A stretch of 6,525 bases of DNA from Acidobacteriaceae bacterium (lineage in GTDB: Bacteria > Acidobacteriota > Terriglobia > Terriglobales > Acidobacteriaceae): positions 1 to 6,525 of the forward strand of contig DAHUXF010000169.1 of assembly GCA_027307295.1 (NCBI GenBank), given 5' to 3'. The translations under genes were made by a program, and so were the position numbers. This document shows positions 1-6,497 of this stretch, one piece after another. Within the stretch, counting starts at the first letter, position 1. Each line of letters opens with the position of its first letter. The notes below the pieces were generated by a model, which saw only the letters and a program-made list of their open reading frames with translations, was not told the origin of the DNA and made no database searches.

Positions 1-58
1 TTACCGCTTATGCAACCCCGTAATCCGACACTGGGAAGCAAATCCAACGGTGCGAGAC

Positions 59-63
59 GAGGA
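59..63 (+). promoter_or_regulatory. Ribosome binding site of eno
   Basis: GAGGA lies nine bases before ATG 73. It supports this start over the in-frame ATG at position 10, which has no purine-rich stretch visible in the few bases before it. Confidence 0.6.
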
Positions 64-72
64 CTCATACCC

Positions 73-1386
73 ATGACTCAGATCGAACTAATACTTGCCC
101 GCGAAATTCTGGATTCCCGTGGAAACCCAACAGTTGAAGCCGACGTCATTCTCGAGAGCGGCGCACGTGGCCGCGCTGCCGTTCCCAGCGGAGCTTCCAC
201 CGGTGAGCATGAAGCGGTAGAACTGCGCGACGGCGATCAACATCGCTACCTGGGCAAAGGCGTGGCCAACGCGGTGGGAAATGTGAATACCACAATCGCC
301 GATGCTCTGCAGGGCGCCGATGCCACCAATCAACGCCGGATTGACGACATTATGATTGAACTGGATGGCACATCGAATAAAGGAGTACTGGGAGCGAATG
401 CAATCCTGGCCGTCTCCATGGCTTGCGCCCGCGCCGCGGCCGCCGATGCTTGGCTGCCGCTTTACGCCTATCTTGGCGGCCCAGGCGCCACGCGCCTTCC
501 GGTGCCTATGATGAATATCCTTAACGGCGGCAAGCACGCGGACAACAGCGTGGACTTCCAGGAATTCATGGTCATGCCCGTCGGTGCGCCTTCATTTTCC
601 GAAGCGCTCCGCTGGGGCGTCGAGGTATTCCACACCCTGAAAGGCGTGCTCAAGAAGCGCGGCTATAACACAGCAGTGGGTGATGAAGGCGGTTTTGCTC
701 CTTCCCTCAAGGCAAATGTGGAAGCGATTGAGCTGATTCTTGAGGCCATCCAAGTGGCTGGGTTTCGCGCTGGGGAAGACGTCGCCATCGCCCTGGATCC
801 CGCCGCCAGCGAGTTCTTTGATAAGGAAACAGGCAAATACATCTTCAAAAAATCCGATAAGTCCGTGAAATCGCCGGAAGATATGGTGCGCTTCTGGACG
901 GACTGGGCGCAGCAGTATCCTATCGTTTCAATTGAAGACGGGCTCGCAGAGGATGACTGGGAAGGCTGGCGGTTGCTTACTGAAAAGCTCGGCGACCGCA
1001 TCCAACTTGTGGGCGACGATCTTTTTGTGACTAACACGGAGCGCCTGGCGCGCGGCATTCAAGATGGGGCTGCAAATTCAATTCTGATCAAAGTCAACCA
1101 GATCGGGAGCGTGAGTGAAACCCTGGATGCCATTGACCTGGCGCGGCGCAACGCTTATACGGCAGTCATGTCGCATCGGTCCGGAGAGACAGAAGATACC
1201 TTTATCGCCGACCTTGCCGTAGCCACCGGAGTGGGACAGATCAAAACCGGGTCGGCTTCCCGCACAGACCGCATTGCAAAATACAACCAGCTTCTGCGTA
1301 TTGAAGAGGAGTTAGGCGAAAGCGCTCGTTTTCTGGGGCTGGAAGCGCTGAACTATGAAGCCGGGGTTGACAAGTCCGGCACTTAA
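73..1386 (+). CDS. eno: Enolase (phosphopyruvate hydratase, EC 4.2.1.11)
   Basis: Enolase interconverts 2-phosphoglycerate and phosphoenolpyruvate in glycolysis and gluconeogenesis, using Mg2+ in the cytoplasm. The 437-residue product has the usual bacterial length and is complete. Near the N-terminus are the DSRGNPTVE motif and the flexible loop PSGASTGEHEA. Further along are the LNGGKHADN motif and GDEGGFAP, which holds the catalytic Glu205. The metal ligands are Asp242 (in LDPAASEF), Glu288 (in SIEDG) and Asp315 (in VGDD). Lys340 (in LIKVNQIG) is the catalytic base. His368 (in SHRSGETED) and Lys391 (in QIKTGS) bind substrate. Spacing between these residues matches that of the yeast and E. 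coli enzymes. I chose ATG 73 because GAGGA lies nine bases upstream and enolase homology begins at this Met. An in-frame ATG at position 10 would add 21 residues not typical of the family. No terminator is visible after the stop codon. Identification is essentially certain. Confidence 0.98.
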   Translation: MTQIELILAREILDSRGNPTVEADVILESGARGRAAVPSGASTGEHEAVELRDGDQHRYLGKGVANAVGNVNTTIADALQGADATNQRRIDDIMIELDGTSNKGVLGANAILAVSMACARAAAADAWLPLYAYLGGPGATRLPVPMMNILNGGKHADNSVDFQEFMVMPVGAPSFSEALRWGVEVFHTLKGVLKKRGYNTAVGDEGGFAPSLKANVEAIELILEAIQVAGFRAGEDVAIALDPAASEFFDKETGKYIFKKSDKSVKSPEDMVRFWTDWAQQYPIVSIEDGLAEDDWEGWRLLTEKLGDRIQLVGDDLFVTNTERLARGIQDGAANSILIKVNQIGSVSETLDAIDLARRNAYTAVMSHRSGETEDTFIADLAVATGVGQIKTGSASRTDRIAKYNQLLRIEEELGESARFLGLEALNYEAGVDKSGT

Positions 1387-1456
1387 GTAAGGTTTTGCAC
1401 AGCAACTCCACTGGCGTAGACTGTGTTTATCAAGACTGCCGGAAGCACCGGAGCAC

Positions 1457-1462
1457 AGGAGA
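1457..1462 (+). promoter_or_regulatory. Ribosome binding site of the CVNH gene
   Basis: AGGAGA ends four bases before ATG 1467. Spacing is slightly short, but the match to the anti-Shine-Dalgarno sequence is strong. It decides the start in favour of the form with an N-terminal signal peptide. Confidence 0.65.
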
Positions 1463-1466
1463 TGAA

Positions 1467-2393
1467 ATGCGATATCTAACGCTGCTGGGCATTTTCGTAG
1501 TATGTCTTCTCTACAGGCCTACAGCATCCAGCGCTGTTGCCATGGACGAGTATCCTTCAGGAACGTATCAACAAAGCTGCAAAAACATCAGCATGCGCGG
1601 GGACGACCTGCGGGCACGGTGCAGGGACGAGCGGGGACGCTATCATGACTCCTTGCTTGATGGCGCTGACCGCTGCTGGGGTGATATTGCCAACAGCAAC
1701 GGACGTCTTGTCTGTACAAAGTATGGCGCTCTTCCTACAGGTTCATTCACACAGACCTGCCGCGACATCAACGTCCGCTTTAATGTTGTGCGCGCCCGCT
1801 GCCAGAACCGCGACGGAGACTGGATTGAAACGTCGCTTGACTCCGCCTACCGCTGTGAAGGCCAGATCGAAAATATTGACGGCCATCTCCGGTGCGCGAA
1901 CTCCCGTGGAGACGGCGATGACCGGCGTCCTGATTACGACGCTGACCGGAATCGCGACCGGGACAGAGACCAAAACCGCGACCGCGATCGCGATGGAGAC
2001 CGTGGCCGCGACCGCGATGGCGACCGCAGCTACGGGCCGCGTGGGTCTTATACTCAGACTTGCCGCGACATTCAGGTGCAGGGCGATTCAATCCGGGCCG
2101 TCTGCCAGAACATTAGCGGCGACTGGTCTGAAACATTCCTCCGTGGCTATGATCGCTGCGTGGGAGACATTGTTAACGACGATGGCCGGCTTGACTGCAC
2201 GCGCCAGGGAGGAAGGCTTGTTCCTTCCGGCAGCTTTGTGCAGACTTGCCGCAATGCCTACGTGCGCGGCGACAATCTACGCGCCATGTGCCAGGACCGC
2301 GATGGACGCTGGGTTTGGAGCGAACTGCATGAATGGGACGACTGCCGTGGCGGCATCGTGAATGACAACGGCAATTTGCGTTGCGTCCGCTAG
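1467..2393 (+). CDS. Secreted protein with two CVNH (cyanovirin-N homology) domains, probable glycan-binding lectin
   Basis: The 308-residue product starts with a signal peptide (hydrophobic residues about 4-16, likely cleavage near Ala23-Ala25). Four homologous half-repeats follow, beginning near residues 31, 91, 193 and 254. Each has a (Q)(S/T)C(R/K) start and ends in an (N)(D/S)(D/N)G-x-L-x-C motif. Two half-repeats make one CVNH domain, so domain 1 is about 31-143 and domain 2 about 193-306. The segment IENIDGHLRC resembles the IANIDGTLKY end of cyanovirin-N. Cysteines fall at 38/52/70/83, 98/112/130/143, 199/213/231/244 and 261/275/293/306, with spacing 14-18-13 every time. The first pair in each repeat matches the known cyanovirin disulfides; the second pair is extra. 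Residues 149-192 form an Asp/Arg-rich linker. Known CVNH proteins bind mannose-rich glycans, but the ligand here is unknown. ATG 1467 is chosen because AGGAGA precedes it and the signal peptide begins there; the frame is open upstream to a TTG at 1395. Co-transcription with eno is possible. Confidence 0.88.
   Translation: MRYLTLLGIFVVCLLYRPTASSAVAMDEYPSGTYQQSCKNISMRGDDLRARCRDERGRYHDSLLDGADRCWGDIANSNGRLVCTKYGALPTGSFTQTCRDINVRFNVVRARCQNRDGDWIETSLDSAYRCEGQIENIDGHLRCANSRGDGDDRRPDYDADRNRDRDRDQNRDRDRDGDRGRDRDGDRSYGPRGSYTQTCRDIQVQGDSIRAVCQNISGDWSETFLRGYDRCVGDIVNDDGRLDCTRQGGRLVPSGSFVQTCRNAYVRGDNLRAMCQDRDGRWVWSELHEWDDCRGGIVNDNGNLRCVR
1911..2042 (+). repeat. Low-complexity Asp/Arg-coding repeat (linker between CVNH domains)
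   Basis: This stretch inside the CVNH gene encodes residues 149-192, of which 16 are Asp and 14 are Arg out of 44. Most alternate as D-R with occasional G, N or Q. At DNA level it is built from irregular copies of GACCGCGA(T/C)-like units, densest at about 1945-2028. The palindrome GCGATCGC at 1984-1991 arises from this repetition. The reading frame stays open throughout. The unit length (two codons, with variations) suggests growth by slippage or small duplications. Confidence 0.8.
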
Positions 2394-2420
2394 CAAAAAT
2401 CACATTCCGTAAAGAATGTG
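2394..2420 (-). terminator. Second, weaker minus-strand terminator-like hairpin
   Basis: Arms CACATTC (2401-2407) and GAATGTG (2414-2420) pair perfectly around a six-base loop. Read on the minus strand, the stem is followed at once by ATTTTTG (2400-2394), a short U tract. It would act as a backup behind the larger hairpin for minus-strand transcription. On the + strand no T run follows, so it is not a terminator in that direction. The stem is only 7 bp and AT-rich in part, so efficiency may be modest. Confidence 0.5.
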
Positions 2421-2439
2421 TGACAAAAAAGTGGCAATC

Positions 2440-2472
2440 AAAAGAGGAGTTCCCGTGGGAACTCCTCTTTTT
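2440..2472. terminator. Strong rho-independent terminator between convergent genes, probably bidirectional
   Basis: A perfect 15-bp inverted repeat has arms 2440-2454 and 2457-2471 around a two-base centre; the real loop would open a few more bases. The + strand arm ends in a run of five T (2468-2472), which suits termination of the CVNH transcript whose stop codon is 47 bases before the hairpin. The minus strand also leaves the stem through a T run (complement of the AAAA at 2440-2443), so the hairpin can also stop transcription of the gene ending at 2495. Confidence 0.9.
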
Positions 2473-2494
2473 GCATGTATGTTCGTTTCGTATG

Positions 2495-5400
2495 TTAATC
2501 CCGCTCCCGGAGTCCCATCATCCCCGGCGGCGGTCCGCTTTCGTCTTCGTGCATCTTCTCCCATAATTGTTGAGAGAGCGGCTGGAGCGGCTCCATCTTT
2601 TTCTTCTGCAGGCCGGAATTGATGGCCGGCAGCATCCTGGCTTTGAGTTGGTCCAGTTCCCGGATCACATCATCCAGTTCACGTCCCAGAGCTTCCGTCC
2701 GTTCCGCCTGGGAATTGGTGGGCTTGCCGTCATAATCGTTTACATCGCCATAGATCGTTGTCAGGTATTCGCGAATGCGTTCTTCGCCCGTGATGGCTCC
2801 GCCTTCTTTCGTGGCCACAATTTTTGATCGCAACGCGTCCACCTGCTGCGCAAATTGCTGCAGATTGTTGTGCAAAGCATCATTGGCCTGCAAGTGGCTG
2901 GCGCGGGCAGATGCGGTATCGCGCAGATTCACCATGGAGTCCACGGCAAAGCTCATCTTGCCCAGCATCTTGTAGAGCTTCATGGCCAGATCAAACTGGT
3001 CGCGGCGGTCCTGTTCGTTGTAGGCGGCCCGCGGATCAAGTACGAGCTTGAGTTTTGCCGTGTACACTTTGTCGCCCTTGGTCATTTTGACGGTATAGGT
3101 TCCCGGCAGCACGCGCGGCCCGGTGGCAGCGCCAAAAGCGGCGCTGGCAGCAGGTGGAACGGTGGGCGGCTTCAGCCGCATGGACCACGTGGCGCGATTG
3201 ATGCCACGATGCTTGCTGCCTGCAATCGTGTCCACCACTTTACCTTCGGGGTCAATGATTTCAATTTTCATGTCGCCGAAAATATGACGGCGTTTCTGGT
3301 AATAAGTGATAAAGGCGTCGGTGGTCCGGCTGGGGCCATGAAATGTTGCATCACCCTCCGCCCATCCCCCATTGGAATTGAGGTACTGGAGTCCGGTTGA
3401 ATCCAGCAATACGGCTTCCTGCGCCATCAGATCAGGCGTGAGCGCGCGCAGCGAAGAGATGTCATCAATGATCCATATACCGCGTCCATGCGTTGCCAGT
3501 ACCAGATCGGATTCACGCGGTTGCACCACAATGTCCCGAACGGCGACCGCCGGGAAGCCGCTGCCTTTATATTGCGCCCATTGTTTGCCGCCATCAATGG
3601 AGATCCACAGGCCGAACTCTGTGCCCAGGAAAAGCAGGTTGGGATCAACCGTATCTTCCGTGATGACATGCGCGTAGCCGGTTACGACGCTCTGGTCATT
3701 CACCAGCGGCGTCCAGGTATTTCCGAAATCGGTGGTCTTGAACAGATAAGGTTTCATATCGCCAAATGTGTGCCGGTCGAAAGTGGCATAGGCCGTGCCT
3801 TCATTAAAGCGGCTGGCCGTTACCGTGGAGACCCATGAGTTCCTGCCCAGTCCGGGAACTTTGTCAACTACATTGGTCCAGGTTTTGGCCCCATCACGCG
3901 TGACCTGCAGATTGCCGTCATCCGTGCCCACCCAGATCAACTGGCCATTGCGCGGAGACTCGCTGATGGAATAAATGGAGGTGTGCATCTCCGCGGCAGA
4001 ATTGTCCACGGTGATGCCACCGGACTCTTCCTGCTTCTGCTTCTCAGGATCATTCGTGGTAAGGTCGGGCGAGATGCGCTCCCAGGATTGCCCGTGGTCG
4101 CGCGAACGGAACAGGAACTGCGCGCCGACATAGATGACGCCCTTATCGTTCGGGCTCATGTGAATGGGAGTGTTCCAGTTAAAGCGCAGCTTTTTTTCAT
4201 TATATTGCGGCTGCGGCTTGATGTTGCGTCCGCTCAGAGTGCGCAGATTGACCCGGCCAATCTCTCCTCCCTGGGATTCGGCATAGACATAATCAGGATC
4301 AGCGGGATCGGCAAAGACCCAGAAGCCATCTCCGCCATAGATGTTTTCCCAGCGCGAATTTGTGATGCCTCCCGGATAGGAAGAGTCTCCAATCCATGAG
4401 CTGTTGTCCTGCAACCCGCCATACACATGGTACGGATTCGCGTTGTCCACGCTTACGTGGTAGAACTGCGCCGTGGGCAGGTTCCAGGCACGCGCCCAAC
4501 GAGTGCCGCCATCCACACTGCTCCAGAAGCCGCCGTCATCGCCGGCGAAAATCTGGTTGGAATTGGCCGGGTCGATCCAGACCGTGTGAAAATCACCGTG
4601 CGCATTGGCCGTGCTGCTGAAGCTGCGTCCGCCATCTGTGCTCACCAGCAGAACAAGGTCAGTCTTGAAAATTTTGTTTTCATCCTTTGGATCAACCGTC
4701 AAACTGGCAAAGTAGAACGGACGCCACACCATATACTGGCTTGCATCCAGTTTTTTCCAGCTCTTCCCGGCATCATCCGAGCGATACAGCGCGCTCTCTT
4801 TCGATTCGATCATGGCGTAAACCACATTCGGCTTGGAAGGCGCTACGGCCAGAGCAATTCTTCCATAAGGCTTTGCCGGCAAGCCCTGGCTGTTGCTGGT
4901 ATTGATCTCTTCCCAGCGTTCGCCTCCGTCTATGCTTTTGAAGAGTCCGCTGCCCGGACCGCCGGAGCGGAACGTCCAGCCCTGGCGGCGGAAGTCCCAC
5001 ATGGCTGCATAAAGCGTTTTAGGCTCCCTGGGATTTGTGGTCATCATGGCGCAGCCGCTGGAACCATTTGCCCCGGCCAGCACTTTTTTCCAGGTTGTGC
5101 CGCCGTCTGTGGTTTTATAGACGCCGCGCTCATCGCTGTCATCCCACAAATGGCCCATGGCACACGCATAAACCGTATTGCCGTCACCGGGATCCACCAG
5201 GATGCGGGCGATGTGTTCCGAGTTCTTCAGCCCCATGTTGGTCCAGTTTTCGCCGCCGTCCACGGATTTGTAGATACCGTTGCCGACCGACACGCTGTTC
5301 CTGGCCCAGCTCTCGCCCGTCCCCACCCATACAGTCTTGTGGTTGGTGGGATCGATGGTGACTGCGCCGATCGACTGCACTCCTTCACGATCAAACACAG

Positions 5401-5686
5401 GACGGAATGTTGTGGCTCCATTGATGGATTTCCACACGCCGCCGCTGGCCGAGCCGGCAAAAACCGTGATCTTACCTTCTTCATCCACAGCGTCAATGGC
5501 TGCAATGCGTCCACCCATGGTGGCAGAACCGATATTACGCGCGGTAAGTCCGGAGATGGTCCCGGAATCGTATTTCACTGGCGCAGGCGCTTGCGATACA
5601 GCGGCGGCAACTATACACACACTGAATAAAAGCACATAAACTTTCTTCGCGAGCTGGCGGACAAAGGCTGGGCGGTGCATCATCAT
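2495..5686 (-). CDS. Secreted Asp-box (BNR/sortilin N-terminal-like) beta-propeller protein
   Basis: The 1063-residue product starts with a signal peptide (KK at 14-15, hydrophobic core 16-30, cleavage near 29-32). Residues about 40-760 are propeller-like, with at least ten Asp-box motifs (S/T-x-D-x-G-x-x-W/F). They end near residues 148, 199, 258, 310, 356, 397, 535, 603, 658 and 703. The boxes include SVDGGENW, TTDGGTTW, SIDGGERW, SRDHGQSW and SIDGGKQW, and there is a degenerate SINGATTF near the start. HGRGIWIIDD at 733-742 closes the repeats, as is typical of this family. A beta-sandwich-like segment follows (about 800-885, containing PGTYTVKM), then a helical, charged region (about 890-1045) and a Pro/Gly-rich tail. 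Such proteins are often labelled glycosyl hydrolase or VPS10/sortilin-like. The Asp box is structural, so enzymatic activity cannot be claimed. ATG 5686 is the first of three consecutive ATGs and has AGAGGA eight bases upstream. The frame stays open 58 codons further into the neighbouring gene, but that extension looks non-coding. Confidence 0.9.
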   Translation of the reverse strand: MMMHRPAFVRQLAKKVYVLLFSVCIVAAAVSQAPAPVKYDSGTISGLTARNIGSATMGGRIAAIDAVDEEGKITVFAGSASGGVWKSINGATTFRPVFDREGVQSIGAVTIDPTNHKTVWVGTGESWARNSVSVGNGIYKSVDGGENWTNMGLKNSEHIARILVDPGDGNTVYACAMGHLWDDSDERGVYKTTDGGTTWKKVLAGANGSSGCAMMTTNPREPKTLYAAMWDFRRQGWTFRSGGPGSGLFKSIDGGERWEEINTSNSQGLPAKPYGRIALAVAPSKPNVVYAMIESKESALYRSDDAGKSWKKLDASQYMVWRPFYFASLTVDPKDENKIFKTDLVLLVSTDGGRSFSSTANAHGDFHTVWIDPANSNQIFAGDDGGFWSSVDGGTRWARAWNLPTAQFYHVSVDNANPYHVYGGLQDNSSWIGDSSYPGGITNSRWENIYGGDGFWVFADPADPDYVYAESQGGEIGRVNLRTLSGRNIKPQPQYNEKKLRFNWNTPIHMSPNDKGVIYVGAQFLFRSRDHGQSWERISPDLTTNDPEKQKQEESGGITVDNSAAEMHTSIYSISESPRNGQLIWVGTDDGNLQVTRDGAKTWTNVVDKVPGLGRNSWVSTVTASRFNEGTAYATFDRHTFGDMKPYLFKTTDFGNTWTPLVNDQSVVTGYAHVITEDTVDPNLLFLGTEFGLWISIDGGKQWAQYKGSGFPAVAVRDIVVQPRESDLVLATHGRGIWIIDDISSLRALTPDLMAQEAVLLDSTGLQYLNSNGGWAEGDATFHGPSRTTDAFITYYQKRRHIFGDMKIEIIDPEGKVVDTIAGSKHRGINRATWSMRLKPPTVPPAASAAFGAATGPRVLPGTYTVKMTKGDKVYTAKLKLVLDPRAAYNEQDRRDQFDLAMKLYKMLGKMSFAVDSMVNLRDTASARASHLQANDALHNNLQQFAQQVDALRSKIVATKEGGAITGEERIREYLTTIYGDVNDYDGKPTNSQAERTEALGRELDDVIRELDQLKARMLPAINSGLQKKKMEPLQPLSQQLWEKMHEDESGPPPGMMGLRERD

Positions 5687-5694
5687 CAAATTTT

Positions 5695-5700
5695 TCCTCT
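5695..5700 (-). promoter_or_regulatory. Ribosome binding site of the Asp-box protein gene
   Basis: AGAGGA on the minus strand lies eight bases before the first of three consecutive ATG codons (5686, 5683, 5680). It places the start directly before the signal peptide. Any of the three ATGs could be used, but 5686 has the most usual spacing. Confidence 0.7.
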
Positions 5701-5730
5701 CTTGTGTCCTGAAGACTTGTGTCGTGAAGA
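5701..5730. repeat. 15-bp tandem direct repeat in the intergenic gap
   Basis: Two adjacent copies, 5701-5715 and 5716-5730, differ at one base (CTTGTGTC-C/G-TGAAGA). They fill most of the 52-base gap between the LolA-like gene and the Asp-box protein gene and abut the ribosome binding site of the latter. A recent small duplication is the simplest explanation. A role as a protein-binding or translational control site is possible but not shown. Confidence 0.85.
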
Positions 5731-5738
5731 ACGCGTAT

Positions 5739-6485
5739 CTACTTTGCCGCTTTGGCAGGTGCCGCAGGCATCTTGAACTCTTTGTCATCCACCGGAACAT
5801 TGGCTTCAAGTTTGGTGATTGTGACCTTGCCGCGTCCATCCGGGTTGTTCTTGGGGCCACTCTCTATATAGAAGGGGTACATAACTCCATTCACCGGTTT
5901 ATAGGAGCCCATCATCGTGACGCTTTCGCGCACCGATCCGCGAATAAACTGCTGCTTTTCCACCATGATCTCAATGAATGTATCCGGATCAAGGTAGTAG
6001 TAGAAGATGTCGCCATTTTTCAATGTGACCTTCAGTTTGTACGCATCGTCTCCATCGACCTGGTCATGGCCCATGTATTCAATCTTGTTGCCCTTGGCCT
6101 GCGCATCCATCAGAGGGCCATCAAAATCGGCGTCCTCTACCAGGTTGCGCATGTCATCTTCCCCCACCAGTTCGGGGTCTTTGCGGCCCTGAAACGGGGA
6201 GATCTGCCAACCTGTGGACCCGTCATACGCCTGCACCTGGGTCATGCCCTGAACGGAGAAACTCTCCTTGATCATTTCCGGGCGTTTGCTCAATTGGCCG
6301 ATGGTTGCTTTAAATCCCCCGGCATCAAAATTGCCGGTCATACGCACGGACTTGATCGCTTTGATCTTGTCCACTCCACCCCTGGCTTGCAGGTTTTTGG
6401 CTACCAGTTCCTCGGCGGTCTGGCTGACTGCGCTTGCTGAAATCAGGCAGATAATCCCTGTCAAAATGCTGCGTGTCACTCTCAC
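5739..6485 (-). CDS. Secreted LolA/LolB-fold-like protein (outer-membrane lipoprotein-sorting-like)
   Basis: The 248-residue product has a signal peptide (basic start, hydrophobic residues 7-19, cleavage near ASA-VSQ at 17-22). Cys13 lies in the hydrophobic core and is not preceded by a proper lipobox, so this is probably a soluble periplasmic protein. The mature part begins with a helix and the motif LQARGGVDKIKAIKS, followed by alternating beta-type segments. These include a YDGSTGW turn (87-93), DAYKLKVTLKNGD and FYYYLDPDTF. This order resembles the LolA/LolB half-barrel that binds lipid or lipoprotein acyl chains, in the group often annotated as outer membrane lipoprotein-sorting protein. 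A true LolA role is not established. The tail is Ala/Lys/Pro-rich. The start is GTG 6485, with GAAGGAG five bases upstream; no ATG fits. It precedes the Asp-box protein gene by 52 bases on the same strand, which suggests an operon. The promoter must lie largely outside the window. Confidence 0.75.
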   Translation of the reverse strand: MRVTRSILTGIICLISASAVSQTAEELVAKNLQARGGVDKIKAIKSVRMTGNFDAGGFKATIGQLSKRPEMIKESFSVQGMTQVQAYDGSTGWQISPFQGRKDPELVGEDDMRNLVEDADFDGPLMDAQAKGNKIEYMGHDQVDGDDAYKLKVTLKNGDIFYYYLDPDTFIEIMVEKQQFIRGSVRESVTMMGSYKPVNGVMYPFYIESGPKNNPDGRGKVTITKLEANVPVDDKEFKMPAAPAKAAK

Positions 6486-6490
6486 GTTTA

Positions 6491-6497
6491 CTCCTTC
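6491..6497 (-). promoter_or_regulatory. Ribosome binding site of the LolA-like gene (decides a GTG start)
   Basis: GAAGGAG on the minus strand ends five bases before GTG 6485. A second in-frame GTG at 6479 would be 11 bases away, so 6485 is preferred. Confidence 0.7.

Noticed and set aside
10..72. In-frame upstream ATG that would lengthen enolase by 21 residues
   Set aside because: The added residues do not resemble enolase, and the internal ATG 73 has a well-placed GAGGA and begins at the usual family N-terminus.
1395..1422. Possible promoter before the CVNH gene (TTGCAC, 16-base spacer, TAGACT)
   Set aside because: Only 3 of 6 and 4 of 6 bases match the sigma-70 consensus, which is near chance level, and there is no supporting context.
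1984..1991. GCGATCGC octamer, the cyanobacterial HIP1 motif
   Set aside because: It occurs inside the Asp/Arg codon repeat, and I did not notice other copies. It follows from the coding repetition rather than a HIP1-type genome signature.
1537..2361. 274-codon open frame overlapping the CVNH gene on the same strand
   Set aside because: It is a shifted-frame shadow. The product is Ala/Thr-rich low complexity with no domain, while the other frame has a signal peptide, ribosome binding site and four conserved repeats.
4427..5629. 400-codon open frame antisense to the Asp-box protein gene
   Set aside because: Long antisense frames are common opposite GC-rich coding sequence. The opposite strand carries clear Asp-box repeats, and no family is recognisable in this frame.
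5687..5860. 58-codon N-terminal extension of the Asp-box protein into the neighbouring gene
   Set aside because: The extension overlaps the end of the LolA-like gene in another frame, would bury the signal peptide, and is bypassed by a good ribosome binding site before ATG 5686.
5724..6440. 238-codon open frame antisense to the LolA-like gene
   Set aside because: It mirrors nearly the whole LolA-like gene but has no recognisable domain. The minus-strand product has a signal peptide and a good ribosome binding site.
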